Positions 8,896 through 16,576 of a DNA stretch of 64,000 nt are shown piece by piece. A model generated the notes under the pieces. The model saw only the letters and a list, made by a program, of their open reading frames with translations, searched no databases and had not been told where the DNA came from. The position numbers and the translations under genes were made by a program. Source of the stretch: JAUWOY01 sp034431315 (lineage in GTDB: Bacteria > Chloroflexota > Anaerolineae > VGOG01); the NCBI GenBank assembly GCA_034431315.1, contig DAOUDK010000032.1, positions 4,822 through 68,821 of the forward strand, in the 5' to 3' direction. Each line of letters starts with the position of its first letter. The first letter of the stretch is position 1.

Positions 8896-10406
8896 GCCGA
8901 TTTCGGATTGCCGATTTCGGATTGCGGATTCAGTGCCTCTCTCACTGCCTCCCGATCATCCCAGGGAACCTCCGTGGCGCCAAAACACATGGACTGCTCA
9001 TGGCCCTTGCCGGTGACGATCACCAGGTCGCCGGCTCGGGCCATTTTCACTGCGAATTCAATGGCCTCTCCGCGGTCGCCGACGCGCCAGTAGTCCTCCC
9101 CTTCCCCGCGCCCTGCCCTCTCGCAGCCGACTGCGATTTGAGCCATGATGGCGTCCAGGTCCTCGGTGCGCGGATCCTCAGCGGTGATGACCACGCGGTC
9201 GGCCAGCTTCCCCGCGATTTCCCCCATCATCGGCCGCTTGGCCACATCCCTGAGTCCCGCACAGCCGAAGACGACAATGACCCGGCCATCGGTCAAACCG
9301 CGCGCCGTCTCCAGCGCCCGTCGGAGGGCGTTGGGCGTGTGAGCGAAGTCCACGATGGCGGTGAAATCCTGCCCCAGGGCGATGCGTTCCATGCGCCCCG
9401 GCACCCCTCGCAAGGCTTCGATCCCCTCCTGCATAGCCTCGACGGGAACCGCCTGCGAAACACCGACGGCGATGGCCGCCAGGACGTTGTAGACGTTGAA
9501 AGAGCCGGGAAGCTCTGTCCGCACCGCGAACTCCCCCTGAGGAGTTACGGCAGTGAAGATCGTAGCTGCGGGCGTGTGCACGATGTCCCGGGCCGTGACA
9601 TCGGCGGGCTGCTCCAGGCCGTAGGTTAGACAACGGTCGGCGGGGATTTGGCGCAAATGCTCAAAAGAGGAATCATCGGCGTTGAGGATGGAGGTTTTCG
9701 GCGTGTCGGGCTTGCGGAAAGAGCTGGCCAGGTCGCGGAAGAGGCGGGCTTTGGCTTCCCGATAGCCCTCGAAGGTGCCGTGGTAGTCCAGGTGCTCGTG
9801 GGTGATGTTGGTCACCACCGCCACGTCGAAATCGCAGGCCGTGACCCGATGCTGGGCCAGGCCGTGAGAGGTGGCTTCCAAGATGGCGTACTCGGTCCCA
9901 GCCGCCACCATCTGGGCCAGGAATCCCTGCACCTGGAGGGCATCGGGAGTGGTGACGTGGAGACCCGTCGCGTAGTGCTCGTCGCCGATGAGGGCCTCCA
10001 CAGTGCTGATCATCCCCGTCTTGTAGCCCGTGGCGGCCAGGATGCTGCGGACAAGCTCGACGGTGGTGGTCTTGCCGTCGGTGCCGGTGACGCCGATGAC
10101 GCGCAGCTTGCGAGCCGGGTGGCCATGGAAGGCGGCGGCCAGGTGGGCAAGAGCCTGGCGGGAGTCGGGGACGAGAACGTAAGGAACAGAGATGCTCGTC
10201 TCCCGCTCACCGACGACGGCCGCCGCTCCCCGTCGAATCGCATCGGGGATAAAATCGTGGCCGTCGGCATCGAGGCCCTTGACGGCCACGAACAGGTCGC
10301 CCGGCCTGACCTGGCGCGAGTCCTGAGCCAGCCCGTCGATGTCCACGTCTACGTAGCCGTGAACTTCCTTGTCAGATAGGGTGGCTAGTAACTTAGAAAG
10401 CTTCAT
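8868..10406 (-). CDS. murE: UDP-N-acetylmuramoyl-tripeptide synthetase (MurE)
   Basis: Adds the third amino acid to UDP-MurNAc-L-Ala-D-Glu in peptidoglycan synthesis. GVTGTDGKTTT (about 106-116) is the ATP-binding motif, ATSHGLAQHR and NITHEHLDYHGTFEGYREAKARLF are conserved Mur-ligase segments, and the C-terminal domain carries GCAGLRDVAKRP and VTGKGHEQ. At the amino-acid selectivity site the sequence is EDPRTED rather than the DNPR of meso-diaminopimelate enzymes, so the residue added is uncertain. The start at 10406 (MKLSKLL, 512 residues) has a weak GAGGT upstream. The last residues NPQSEIGNPKS are encoded by GGATTGC-type heptamer repeats. Confidence 0.9.
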   Translation of the reverse strand: MKLSKLLATLSDKEVHGYVDVDIDGLAQDSRQVRPGDLFVAVKGLDADGHDFIPDAIRRGAAAVVGERETSISVPYVLVPDSRQALAHLAAAFHGHPARKLRVIGVTGTDGKTTTVELVRSILAATGYKTGMISTVEALIGDEHYATGLHVTTPDALQVQGFLAQMVAAGTEYAILEATSHGLAQHRVTACDFDVAVVTNITHEHLDYHGTFEGYREAKARLFRDLASSFRKPDTPKTSILNADDSSFEHLRQIPADRCLTYGLEQPADVTARDIVHTPAATIFTAVTPQGEFAVRTELPGSFNVYNVLAAIAVGVSQAVPVEAMQEGIEALRGVPGRMERIALGQDFTAIVDFAHTPNALRRALETARGLTDGRVIVVFGCAGLRDVAKRPMMGEIAGKLADRVVITAEDPRTEDLDAIMAQIAVGCERAGRGEGEDYWRVGDRGEAIEFAVKMARAGDLVIVTGKGHEQSMCFGATEVPWDDREAVREALNPQSEIGNPKSAQPSLRDQS

Positions 10407-10533
10407 GTCCGTGACCTCGGCAAGGTTTCGTTCGCCGAAGGTCTCATAGTGCATAGGGCGGATGGCATCGCGTGCCTGGTCAAGCGGTCGCTTAGGTCGT
10501 TGAGTCATGATAACTCGTTTGGAACTTCAGTAT

Positions 10534-10562
10534 TTGCACAGAGAGGGGGCCTATGGTATAAT
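10534..10562 (+). promoter_or_regulatory. Promoter of the small membrane protein
   Basis: TTGCAC, a 17-base spacer and TATAAT, about 50 bases before the ATG at 10614. Confidence 0.65.
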
Positions 10563-10613
10563 ACCGTACGTGATTGAGTAGCAAGAAAATAATTCTACAC
10601 AGGAGGCTCGCTT

Positions 10614-10835
10614 ATGAAACGCAACGGTTTTTACATCAGCATTGTTTTGATTGTGATCGGTATTATAGGGCGTCTTTATGCTGACCAATATTCCCATGTA
10701 ACACCAGAAGGGATGGTGGTTGATAGCATCTGGTTGCCTATTGGCACTTTGATGATAATGATTGGTGTTCTTGCGTTATTGGTTTTGGGTATTCTATACG
10801 TAATCAGCTATCTGAGAAATCGGCTAAGGCGTTAG
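10614..10835 (+). CDS. Small two-helix membrane protein
   Basis: A 73-residue protein with two hydrophobic helices (about 7-24 and 42-67) and a basic C-terminus LRNRLRR. It has a good RBS (AGGAGG) and a near-consensus promoter, so it is probably expressed. The gene is visibly AT-richer than murE. No family is recognised. It lies directly before the first integron-like platform but shows no attC of its own. Confidence 0.6.
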   Translation: MKRNGFYISIVLIVIGIIGRLYADQYSHVTPEGMVVDSIWLPIGTLMIMIGVLALLVLGILYVISYLRNRLRR

Positions 10836-10884
10836 CTTGTTCGGGTGGTACGTGGCCCGATTTACTGACTCAGGTTACAAGAAT

Positions 10885-11064
10885 GATGTAGCGTTTGATC
10901 CAGCCGATGTAGGCCTGCTCGGTGCGAATGGAATAGTGTTTGAGGCGGATGGCGTCACGGACACTTCGACAAGCTCAGCGCAGGCACTTCGACAACCCTT
11001 CGGCAGGCTCAGGACATAGCTCAGTGCAGGCCTGATCGAGGAGTTTCTTGGGTCTTGGTTCCAT
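10885..11064 (-). pseudogene. Integron integrase (intI) 5' remnant, copy A
   Basis: On the minus strand an ATG at 11064 with GGAGG upstream starts MEPRPKKLLDQ, is then broken by CTTCGACAAGCTCAG-type repeat insertions (about 10970-11015), and resumes as VRDAIRLKHYSIRTEQAYIG, the N-terminal core-binding start typical of integron-integrase/tyrosine recombinases. The gene ends abruptly at about 10885. Only about 40 integrase residues remain, so it cannot be functional. Confidence 0.75.
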
Positions 11065-11081
11065 CGGGGTTTCCTCCGGTT

Positions 11082-11110
11082 TTGACAATTTGTGGTTGTT
11101 CTGCTATAAT
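11082..11110 (+). promoter_or_regulatory. Outward cassette promoter (Pc-like), copy A
   Basis: TTGACA (11082-11087), a 17-base spacer and TATAAT (11105-11110): a perfect sigma-70 consensus just outside the intI start and reading into the cassette. Confidence 0.85.
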
Positions 11111-11260
11111 ATCTGGTAAGGCGACCATGGGCATACGCTAAAAGAGTGCGCATGTTATTATACAAGAGGATTTCCGTAAATGCAACCCTGTGGATTGTTT
11201 AGGCGGATTCCGTCTAAGATACCGAAATAGCGGGGGAAGACGGATTCCGTATAAGAAATA

Positions 11261-11270
11261 GTTAGCTGGC
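11261..11270 (+). other. Cassette insertion core site, copy A
   Basis: GTTAGCTGGC is the exact reverse complement of GCCAGCTAAC at 11903-11912, as expected for the two ends of one integrated gene cassette (crossover between the G and the TT). Confidence 0.75.
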
Positions 11271-11450
11271 CTCAGTTGGTTCTGACAGTGGCATAATGAA
11301 CAATGCGGCGCATACTTGGGAACGACCCTCTGAATCCCCATCTTCAAGACAACTCTCATTTCATGAGGTTATTCCCCATCTTCGATTCGCACCTCACGTG
11401 AGGTGAGCCGATTGTACTGATTGGACGATTACTGATAGGAGGTGAGAGTC

Positions 11451-11834
11451 ATGTCTTCCACGAGAGCTATCCTTCTTGAGGAAGCGATCCGCACTATAGC
11501 GCTCATTGGAGTGGTGATCTTTGGCGTTTTGCCTGTGGCTTATGTGCTTGGTGCAGATGTTAACCGTGTTGCCCTGATCGCGTTCCTCGCAGCTATTCTT
11601 ATTTCTCCCATCACCTTCTGGATACGCACTCGAACAGGGGTTAAGTTGCAGCTCCGCTCCAGGCGGGGATGGTACATTTCGGCAGCCATCGCCTTCGCGC
11701 TCGCACTCTTCATGGCGATACTCATGTTGCTGACCGGGCACATGTCTTGGAACCAGGCAGTGGCGCGAATTGCCACTAGCGCATTCGTGATCGTCGTCCT
11801 AGCTTGGCTGGGCGCTCGCCTGATGCGATTGTGA
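11451..11834 (+). CDS. Cassette-borne four-helix membrane protein
   Basis: A 127-residue protein with four hydrophobic segments (about 15-32, 39-55, 74-95 and 102-123) separated by a basic loop (RTRTGVKLQLRSRRG). The ATG at 11451 is chosen because AGGAGGTGA lies 7 bases upstream; a GTG three codons earlier overlaps that RBS. It is the only gene of cassette A, behind a consensus promoter and ahead of an attC site. No family is recognised; small membrane proteins are common cassette cargo. Confidence 0.75.
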   Translation: MSSTRAILLEEAIRTIALIGVVIFGVLPVAYVLGADVNRVALIAFLAAILISPITFWIRTRTGVKLQLRSRRGWYISAAIAFALALFMAILMLLTGHMSWNQAVARIATSAFVIVVLAWLGARLMRL

Positions 11835-11902
11835 TAGCGTAACACCCGATTTCCTAAGTGTGCGCCGTGAGTCCTATGAAAACATAGAGGGCTTCCTCGC
11901 AC

Positions 11903-12029
11903 GCCAGCTAACCATTCGCTGGAGCGGACCGGGGATGCGGCGCGATTTGCCAACAAAGTTGCATGATGGGGATACTTGGCTTGCTGGTGCTGTAGCGAGC
12001 CCCGGCCGCTCAACTCAAAGCCGTTAGTG
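11903..12029 (+). other. attC recombination site of cassette A
   Basis: R'' is GCCAGCTAAC and R' is GTTAGTG. The inner arms GAGCGGACCGGGG and CCCCGGCCGCTC pair except for one extra base on one strand, the extrahelical base characteristic of folded attC sites. Size (about 125 bases) is in the normal range. Confidence 0.8.
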
Positions 12030-12096
12030 CGGCTGGACATTCCTCACCCTCTCAGGCCCAATTCTGGCCACGCCGAAAAGGTATCCAAATACAAAA

Positions 12097-12121
12097 GCGG
12101 GAGGTCTAAGACACCTCTCGC
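12097..12121 (-). terminator. hppA-type terminator, copy A
   Basis: A GCGGGAGGT / ACCTCTCGC stem (one mismatch against the copy at 14242-14266) with AAAA before and TTTTT after. It lies downstream of the hppA remnant. Confidence 0.7.
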
Positions 12122-12192
12122 TTTTTCTGTGAACTGATCAATTCTCAAGCCCAACCCCAACCCTCGACAGTTATCTCGCCCCTCAGAGGGTG

Positions 12193-12420
12193 CTACTGAA
12201 GGAGGTGCAGGCTGTGCTCCAGGAAGAGCGGCAGCAGGGTGATGGACAGGATGTTCTGCATCTTGATGAGAATGTGCAACGAGGGGCCCGCTGCGTCCTT
12301 GAGTGGGTCACCCACCGTGTCACCGATCACCGATGATCGGTGGGCGTCCGAACCCTTCCTGCCCAGATGTCCGTCTTCGATGAACTTCTTGGCGTTGTCC
12401 CAGGCACCGCCAAGTGGGTC
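12193..12420 (-). pseudogene. 3' fragment of a third pyrophosphatase gene
   Basis: The minus strand reads GGAWDNAKKFIEDGHLGRKG...GDTVGDPLKDAAGPSLHILIKM and then a stop, the conserved C-terminus of membrane pyrophosphatases. It is as different from the intact hppA at 14450 as from the one at 56633. The upstream part of the gene is missing: at about 12412-12420 it runs directly into the intI remnant. Confidence 0.8.
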
Positions 12421-12636
12421 GGGAACGCTTCCACTTCAGCAGCGTGCATTTCGGCCGGAAGGCGGACATCGTGAAAGAAGATGTAGCGTTTGATCCAGCC
12501 GATGTAGGCCTGCTCGGTGCGAATGGAATAGTGTTTGAGGCGGATGGCGTCACGGACACTTCGACAACCCTTCGGCAGGCTCAGGACATGGCTCAGTGCA
12601 GGCCTGATCGAGGAGTCTCTTGGGTCTTGGTTCCAT
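12412..12636 (-). pseudogene. Integron integrase (intI) 5' remnant, copy B
   Basis: An ATG at 12636 (GGAGG upstream) begins MEPRPKRLLDQ, is interrupted by a CTGAGCCTGCCGAAGGG repeat that shifts the frame, then resumes VRDAIRLKHYSIRTEQAYIG...AAEVEAF.THLAV before fusing to the hppA fragment. About 55 integrase residues are recognisable, somewhat more than in copy A. Not functional. Confidence 0.78.
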
Positions 12637-12836
12637 CGGGGTTTCCTCCGGTGTTGACAGGTTGTGGTTGTTCTGCTATAATGTCTGGTAAGGCGACCAT
12701 GGGCATACGCCAAAAGAGTGCGCATGGAGTTATTATACAAGAGGATTTCCTTGAAATGCAACCCTGTGGATTGTCTAGGCGGATTCCGTCTAAGATACCG
12801 AAATAGCGAGGGAAGACGGATTCCGCATAAGGAATA
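12485..12836. repeat. Integron platform repeat, copy B
   Basis: Direct repeat of 10885-11260, collinear over the intI remnant, the promoter and the pre-cassette segment with scattered substitutions. Confidence 0.85.
12654..12682 (+). promoter_or_regulatory. Outward cassette promoter (Pc-like), copy B
   Basis: TTGACA, a 17-base spacer and TATAAT. Both hexamers are perfect consensus, preserved although the spacer and flanks have diverged from copy A. Confidence 0.85.
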
Positions 12837-12846
12837 GTTGGGTGCC
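12837..12846 (+). other. Cassette insertion core site, copy B
   Basis: GTTGGGTGCC is a canonical GTTRRRY core and the exact reverse complement of GGCACCCAAC at 14049-14058, marking the two ends of cassette B. Confidence 0.85.
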
Positions 12847-12878
12847 TAAATGTGCTTGTTCTTGATGGGAGGTAGTAG

Positions 12879-13997
12879 ATGATGACAAATGGCAAATCCA
12901 ATGCTCCACAACAAAGCAAGAAACGAACACGTATTCCTCAAACTGATGTTCCGCGTTTTTCTTTAGATGAGGCAATTAGGATTCCAAAAGCAATATCTGA
13001 AAATTATGCTGGCAAACCCACTAGTCCGTTACGTATTGCAAAGGCAATTGAACTCCAGCCTAACTCCGGTCATTTTAGAAATCTTTGTGGGTCAGCTATT
13101 GCTTATGGATTAACAAAAGGCGGTCCAAATGCAGAAGAGATAAGTATTGAACCACTTGGATTTAGGATTGTTCGACCGCTAGAGGAGGGAGATGATCTTA
13201 TTGCACAACGTGAAGCACTATTGAAGCCAAGGATTATCGGGGAGTTTTTGCGGAAATATGATAGCTCTCCACTTCCACGAGAAGAGATTTCCTTGAATGT
13301 CCTTGAAGATATGGGCGTTCCAAGGTCGCGGGCTGAAGAAGTCTTGTACCTAATACTAAAAGGGGCTACATCGGCAGACTTTATCACCGAAATAAAGAAC
13401 AAAGAATACGTCGATCTTTCTTCATTGGTTGATACCGTTTCGGCCTCAGACATTGGAGAAGTCCAAGTAGAGCATGATGTGCCAGTAGTTGATCTAACAG
13501 AGGATACATCTGATAAAGAAGAAAGTGAAGTTGTTGATGCTGTGAAGTTGACAGCCAGAGCAAGAAAGGTTTTCATTTCTCATGGAAAAGATAAATCAAT
13601 GTTAGAACCAATAAAGAAACTGCTGTCTTTTGGTGAATTGGAACCAGTTATTTCAGTAGAGAGACAATCTGTTTCTCAACCGGTTCCAGACAAAGTGATG
13701 AATGATATGAGAGTGTGTGGGGCAGCAATCATACATGTTGAAGCCGATCAAAAGCTTATTGATAGTGAGGCTAACGAACATGTGGTCGTAAATCCAAATG
13801 TTTTAATTGAGATCGGCGCAGCAATGGCACTATATGGGAGACGATTTATCTTATTGGTGAGACAGGGGATTGAACTACCATCTAACTTACAAGGGTTATA
13901 TGAGGTTCGTTACAGTGGAGAAAAATTAGATGGTGAAGCTACTCTAAAGCTTCTTGAAGCAATAAACGATATAAAGAATCATCCTCTGCCAAAATAA
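12879..13997 (+). CDS. Cassette-borne TIR-like (PF10137-type) effector protein
   Basis: A 372-residue, probably cytosolic protein. The C-terminal domain (about 229-345) starts RKVFISHGKDKSMLEPIKK and contains NPNVLIEIGAAMALYG followed by RFILLVRQG. This is the pattern of the TIR-like predicted nucleotide-binding domain (PF10137, also found in CBASS/Pycsar effectors), with E311 at the position of the putative catalytic glutamate. The first 165 residues are helical with repeated SPLRIAKAIEL and EEISLNVLEDMGVPRSRAEEVL segments, probably winged-helix-like modules. An acidic linker (about 195-222) joins the parts. GGGAGG lies 6 bases before the ATG. Codon use is strikingly AT-rich against its neighbours, indicating transfer. 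It is the sole gene of cassette B, behind a consensus promoter. An anti-phage or NAD-degrading role is inference; no cyclase partner is adjacent. Confidence 0.8.
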   Translation: MMTNGKSNAPQQSKKRTRIPQTDVPRFSLDEAIRIPKAISENYAGKPTSPLRIAKAIELQPNSGHFRNLCGSAIAYGLTKGGPNAEEISIEPLGFRIVRPLEEGDDLIAQREALLKPRIIGEFLRKYDSSPLPREEISLNVLEDMGVPRSRAEEVLYLILKGATSADFITEIKNKEYVDLSSLVDTVSASDIGEVQVEHDVPVVDLTEDTSDKEESEVVDAVKLTARARKVFISHGKDKSMLEPIKKLLSFGELEPVISVERQSVSQPVPDKVMNDMRVCGAAIIHVEADQKLIDSEANEHVVVNPNVLIEIGAAMALYGRRFILLVRQGIELPSNLQGLYEVRYSGEKLDGEATLKLLEAINDIKNHPLPK

Positions 13998-14048
13998 GAT
14001 CAAACCTGCAGGGATTTTGTATGTAGAATAGATAGTTGGTTTTTTACG

Positions 14049-14174
14049 GGCACCCAACCCCAAATGCAGCGGAATGGCTTGCGCCATAGGGTAAGCGGCG
14101 CGATTTTTCAAGTTTCTTGTCTTGCCAAGAGTGGTTCAGGTAAAAAACGCCATCCGCTGATTATCTCGTTAGTG
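14049..14174 (+). other. attC recombination site of cassette B
   Basis: R'' is ACCCAAC (canonical RYYYAAC) and R' is GTTAGTG. The inner arms GCGGAATGGC and GCCATCCGC pair with a single unpaired base, as expected for an attC hairpin. The downstream GTTAGTGCG..TGGACATTCC is shared with copy A. Confidence 0.85.
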
Positions 14175-14335
14175 CGCCTGGACATTCCCCACCCTCTCAG
14201 GCCCAATTCTGACCACGTCGAAAAGGTATCCAAACAAAAAAGCGGGAGGTCTAAGACACCTCCCGCTTTTTCTGTGAACTGATCAGTCCCCAAGTCCAAC
14301 CCCAATCCTCGACAGCTATCTCGCCCCTCAAGAAA
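14170..14335. repeat. hppA 3' flank repeat (copies at 12025-12193 and here)
   Basis: About 165 bases downstream of the intact hppA are repeated, with substitutions, downstream of the hppA remnant. This shows that the whole unit (platform, cassette, hppA flank) exists twice. Confidence 0.85.
14242..14266 (-). terminator. Rho-independent terminator of hppA
   Basis: A perfect 9-bp GCGGGAGGT / ACCTCCCGC stem with a 7-base loop and an A6 tract that is read as U6 on the minus strand. Confidence 0.85.
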
Positions 14336-14449
14336 CCGCAATTATGCCCCACGAAGAAGAAACGTCAGGGAAAGACTCCTTGACGTTTTAGACAAAACCC
14401 AGTTTCCACTCTGCTCTCGCCGGATCGCCAAAGGGAAGACTACCGAACC

Positions 14450-16534
14450 CTAGAACAAGTGGAAAGCAGCGATGATCGGGGCGAACAGAGAGGATACCAG
14501 AGACATCACGGTGATCAGCGTGTTGATGGAAGGGCCAGCCGTATCTTTGAACGGATCGCCGACGGTGTCGCCGACGATGCTGGCCTTGTGCGCGTCGGAG
14601 CGCAGACCGCCAAACTCCCCCGATTCGATGAACTTCTTGGCGTTGTCCCACAGACCCCCGGCGTTGGACATCAGCAGCGCGAAGATGACGCCGGTGAAGA
14701 TGCTCCCTCCCAGGAATCCTCCCAGGGCCTCAGGGCCGAGGATGATGCCAACCAGGACGGGGAGAACGATAGCCAGGAAGGCCGGTATCACCAGGGACGA
14801 CAGCGCGCCCTGGGCAGCCAGATCCACACAGGCCGCATAGTCGGGCCTTTCCGTGCCGGCCAGGATGCCAGGGCGTTCTCTGAATTGCCGGCGGACCTCC
14901 TCGATCATATCGAAGGCGTTGTGCGTCACGGATAACATGGTGAGAGCGCTGAACAACGGCGGTGTCACCGCGCCCAACAGGACGCCGGCGACGACAACGG
15001 GATCCCGCAGGCTGATGACCAGTTCTACACCCCTGGCCCCAACGACCTCCGCGTAGGCCGCAAAGAGCGCCAGGACAGTGAGGGCGGCGGCGCTGATGGC
15101 GAAACCTTTGGTGATGGCCTTGGCCGTGTTGCCGGCCGCATCGAGCACGTCGGTCGTGTCAATGACTTCCTGCGACATCCCAGCCATCTCGGCGATGCCC
15201 CGCGCGTTGTCCACGATGGGCCCGTAAGCGTCGGAGGAAACGATCATGCCACTGACGGACAACATCCCCACCGCGCTGATGCCCACCCCGTAGACGCCGC
15301 TGATCCCGGAGGATTCCGCCAGGTAGTAGGAAAGCAGCATCGCCACGACGATGCCAACGACCGAGGGAACGATGCTGACCAGCCCGTAGCTATAGCCGGT
15401 GATGATGTTGATGGCCGCGCCAGAACCTGAGACGCGGGCCGTCTCGAGCACCGGGCGGAAATCAGACGAAGTGTAGTAATCGGAGATGAAACCGATGACG
15501 ACGCCGGTAACAAGCCCGGCCAGCGTAGCCCACAACACGCCGAGGTTGTAGCCGCCCAACAACACGACGGCAGCAACCAGCATGGCGAAGATGGCGCAGG
15601 TGATGATCGTTCCGCTATTGAGAGCTCTGCCCGGCTTGCCATCCTTGCCCACGCGCACGAACCGGATACCGATGAGCGAAGCGACGATGCCCAGCGTGCA
15701 CAAAATCAGGGGAAACAGAATGTACCTGGCCCGCAGCGGGGCATCGCCGGCAAATAGTGAAGCCCCTAAAAGCATGGCAGCCACAGTGCTGGCCACGTAG
15801 CTGTCGAAGATATCCGCGCCCATGCCGGCCACGTCGCCGACGTTATCGCCGACCAAGTCAGCGATAACGGCCGGGTTGCGGGGGTCATCCTCAGGAATGC
15901 CGATCTCGACCTTGCCCACCAGGTCAGCCGCGATGTCGGCCGTCTTGGTGTAGATCCCGCCCCCCGCTTTAGCCAGCAAGGCAAACGCCGACGCGCCAAA
16001 GCCGAAGCCGAGGATGATCTCCGGATCGCCAGTGAAGAGGTAAATCGTGCCCATACCGATGATAGCCAGGCCCACCATAGCCAGGCCCATCACCGCGCCG
16101 GCATAGAAGGCCACCTTAAAAGCACGGTTGATACTCTCATTGGCCGCTGCTGCGCTTCGCACGTTGGCGGATACGGCGACACTCATACCCATGTACCCGG
16201 CGAGGGCAGAACATATCGCGCCGGCCAAAAAGGCCAGCGCCATCGTGATACCCCGTGACGGGTTAATGGCTGCCGCCTCCATGCCCAGATGCTCGATGTC
16301 GAAGCTGAACACAATAGCAATGATGACACCCAGCGCGACTGCGACGAGGGTGAGTGCCAGATAGAGACGACGCAAGTAGGTTCTCGCTCCCTCTCGAATC
16401 CAGGAGGCGACTTCCTGAGCCTTCTCGGACCCTGCATCTTGCCGGTTGACCCAGATGTATAGCCAGGTCGCTACCCCGAGAGAAACGGCGCCCGCAAAGA
16501 TGGCCACGAAAATCCAAAGCTCAGATCCTATCAC
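14450..16534 (-). CDS. hppA: Membrane-bound proton-pumping pyrophosphatase, K+-independent type
   Basis: A 694-residue integral membrane enzyme coupling PPi hydrolysis to H+ export. The PPi-binding signatures are DIAADLVGKVEIGIPEDDPRNP and DNVGDVAGMGADIFDSY, with DYYTSSDFRP in the middle and GDTVGDPFKDTAGPS at the C-terminus. The K+-dependence motif is GNTAKAITKGF; lysine (not alanine) after GNTA is the mark of the K+-independent H+-pumping subfamily. I chose GTG at 16534 because GGGAGGA lies 6 bases upstream; an earlier TTG would overlap that RBS. Its 3' flank is duplicated in the integron-like platform. Confidence 0.93.
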   Translation of the reverse strand: MIGSELWIFVAIFAGAVSLGVATWLYIWVNRQDAGSEKAQEVASWIREGARTYLRRLYLALTLVAVALGVIIAIVFSFDIEHLGMEAAAINPSRGITMALAFLAGAICSALAGYMGMSVAVSANVRSAAAANESINRAFKVAFYAGAVMGLAMVGLAIIGMGTIYLFTGDPEIILGFGFGASAFALLAKAGGGIYTKTADIAADLVGKVEIGIPEDDPRNPAVIADLVGDNVGDVAGMGADIFDSYVASTVAAMLLGASLFAGDAPLRARYILFPLILCTLGIVASLIGIRFVRVGKDGKPGRALNSGTIITCAIFAMLVAAVVLLGGYNLGVLWATLAGLVTGVVIGFISDYYTSSDFRPVLETARVSGSGAAINIITGYSYGLVSIVPSVVGIVVAMLLSYYLAESSGISGVYGVGISAVGMLSVSGMIVSSDAYGPIVDNARGIAEMAGMSQEVIDTTDVLDAAGNTAKAITKGFAISAAALTVLALFAAYAEVVGARGVELVISLRDPVVVAGVLLGAVTPPLFSALTMLSVTHNAFDMIEEVRRQFRERPGILAGTERPDYAACVDLAAQGALSSLVIPAFLAIVLPVLVGIILGPEALGGFLGGSIFTGVIFALLMSNAGGLWDNAKKFIESGEFGGLRSDAHKASIVGDTVGDPFKDTAGPSINTLITVMSLVSSLFAPIIAAFHLF

Positions 16535-16576
16535 TGTTGTTCCTCCCAATGTGAAACATAATCACGTTTCACGGCT

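Larger units (their letters stand above)
10885..11260. repeat. Integron platform repeat, copy A
   Basis: Direct, diverged repeat of 12485-12836. It contains the intI remnant, the outward promoter and the segment up to the cassette insertion point. Copy A has an additional short-repeat insertion near 10972-10996 and several point differences. Confidence 0.85.
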
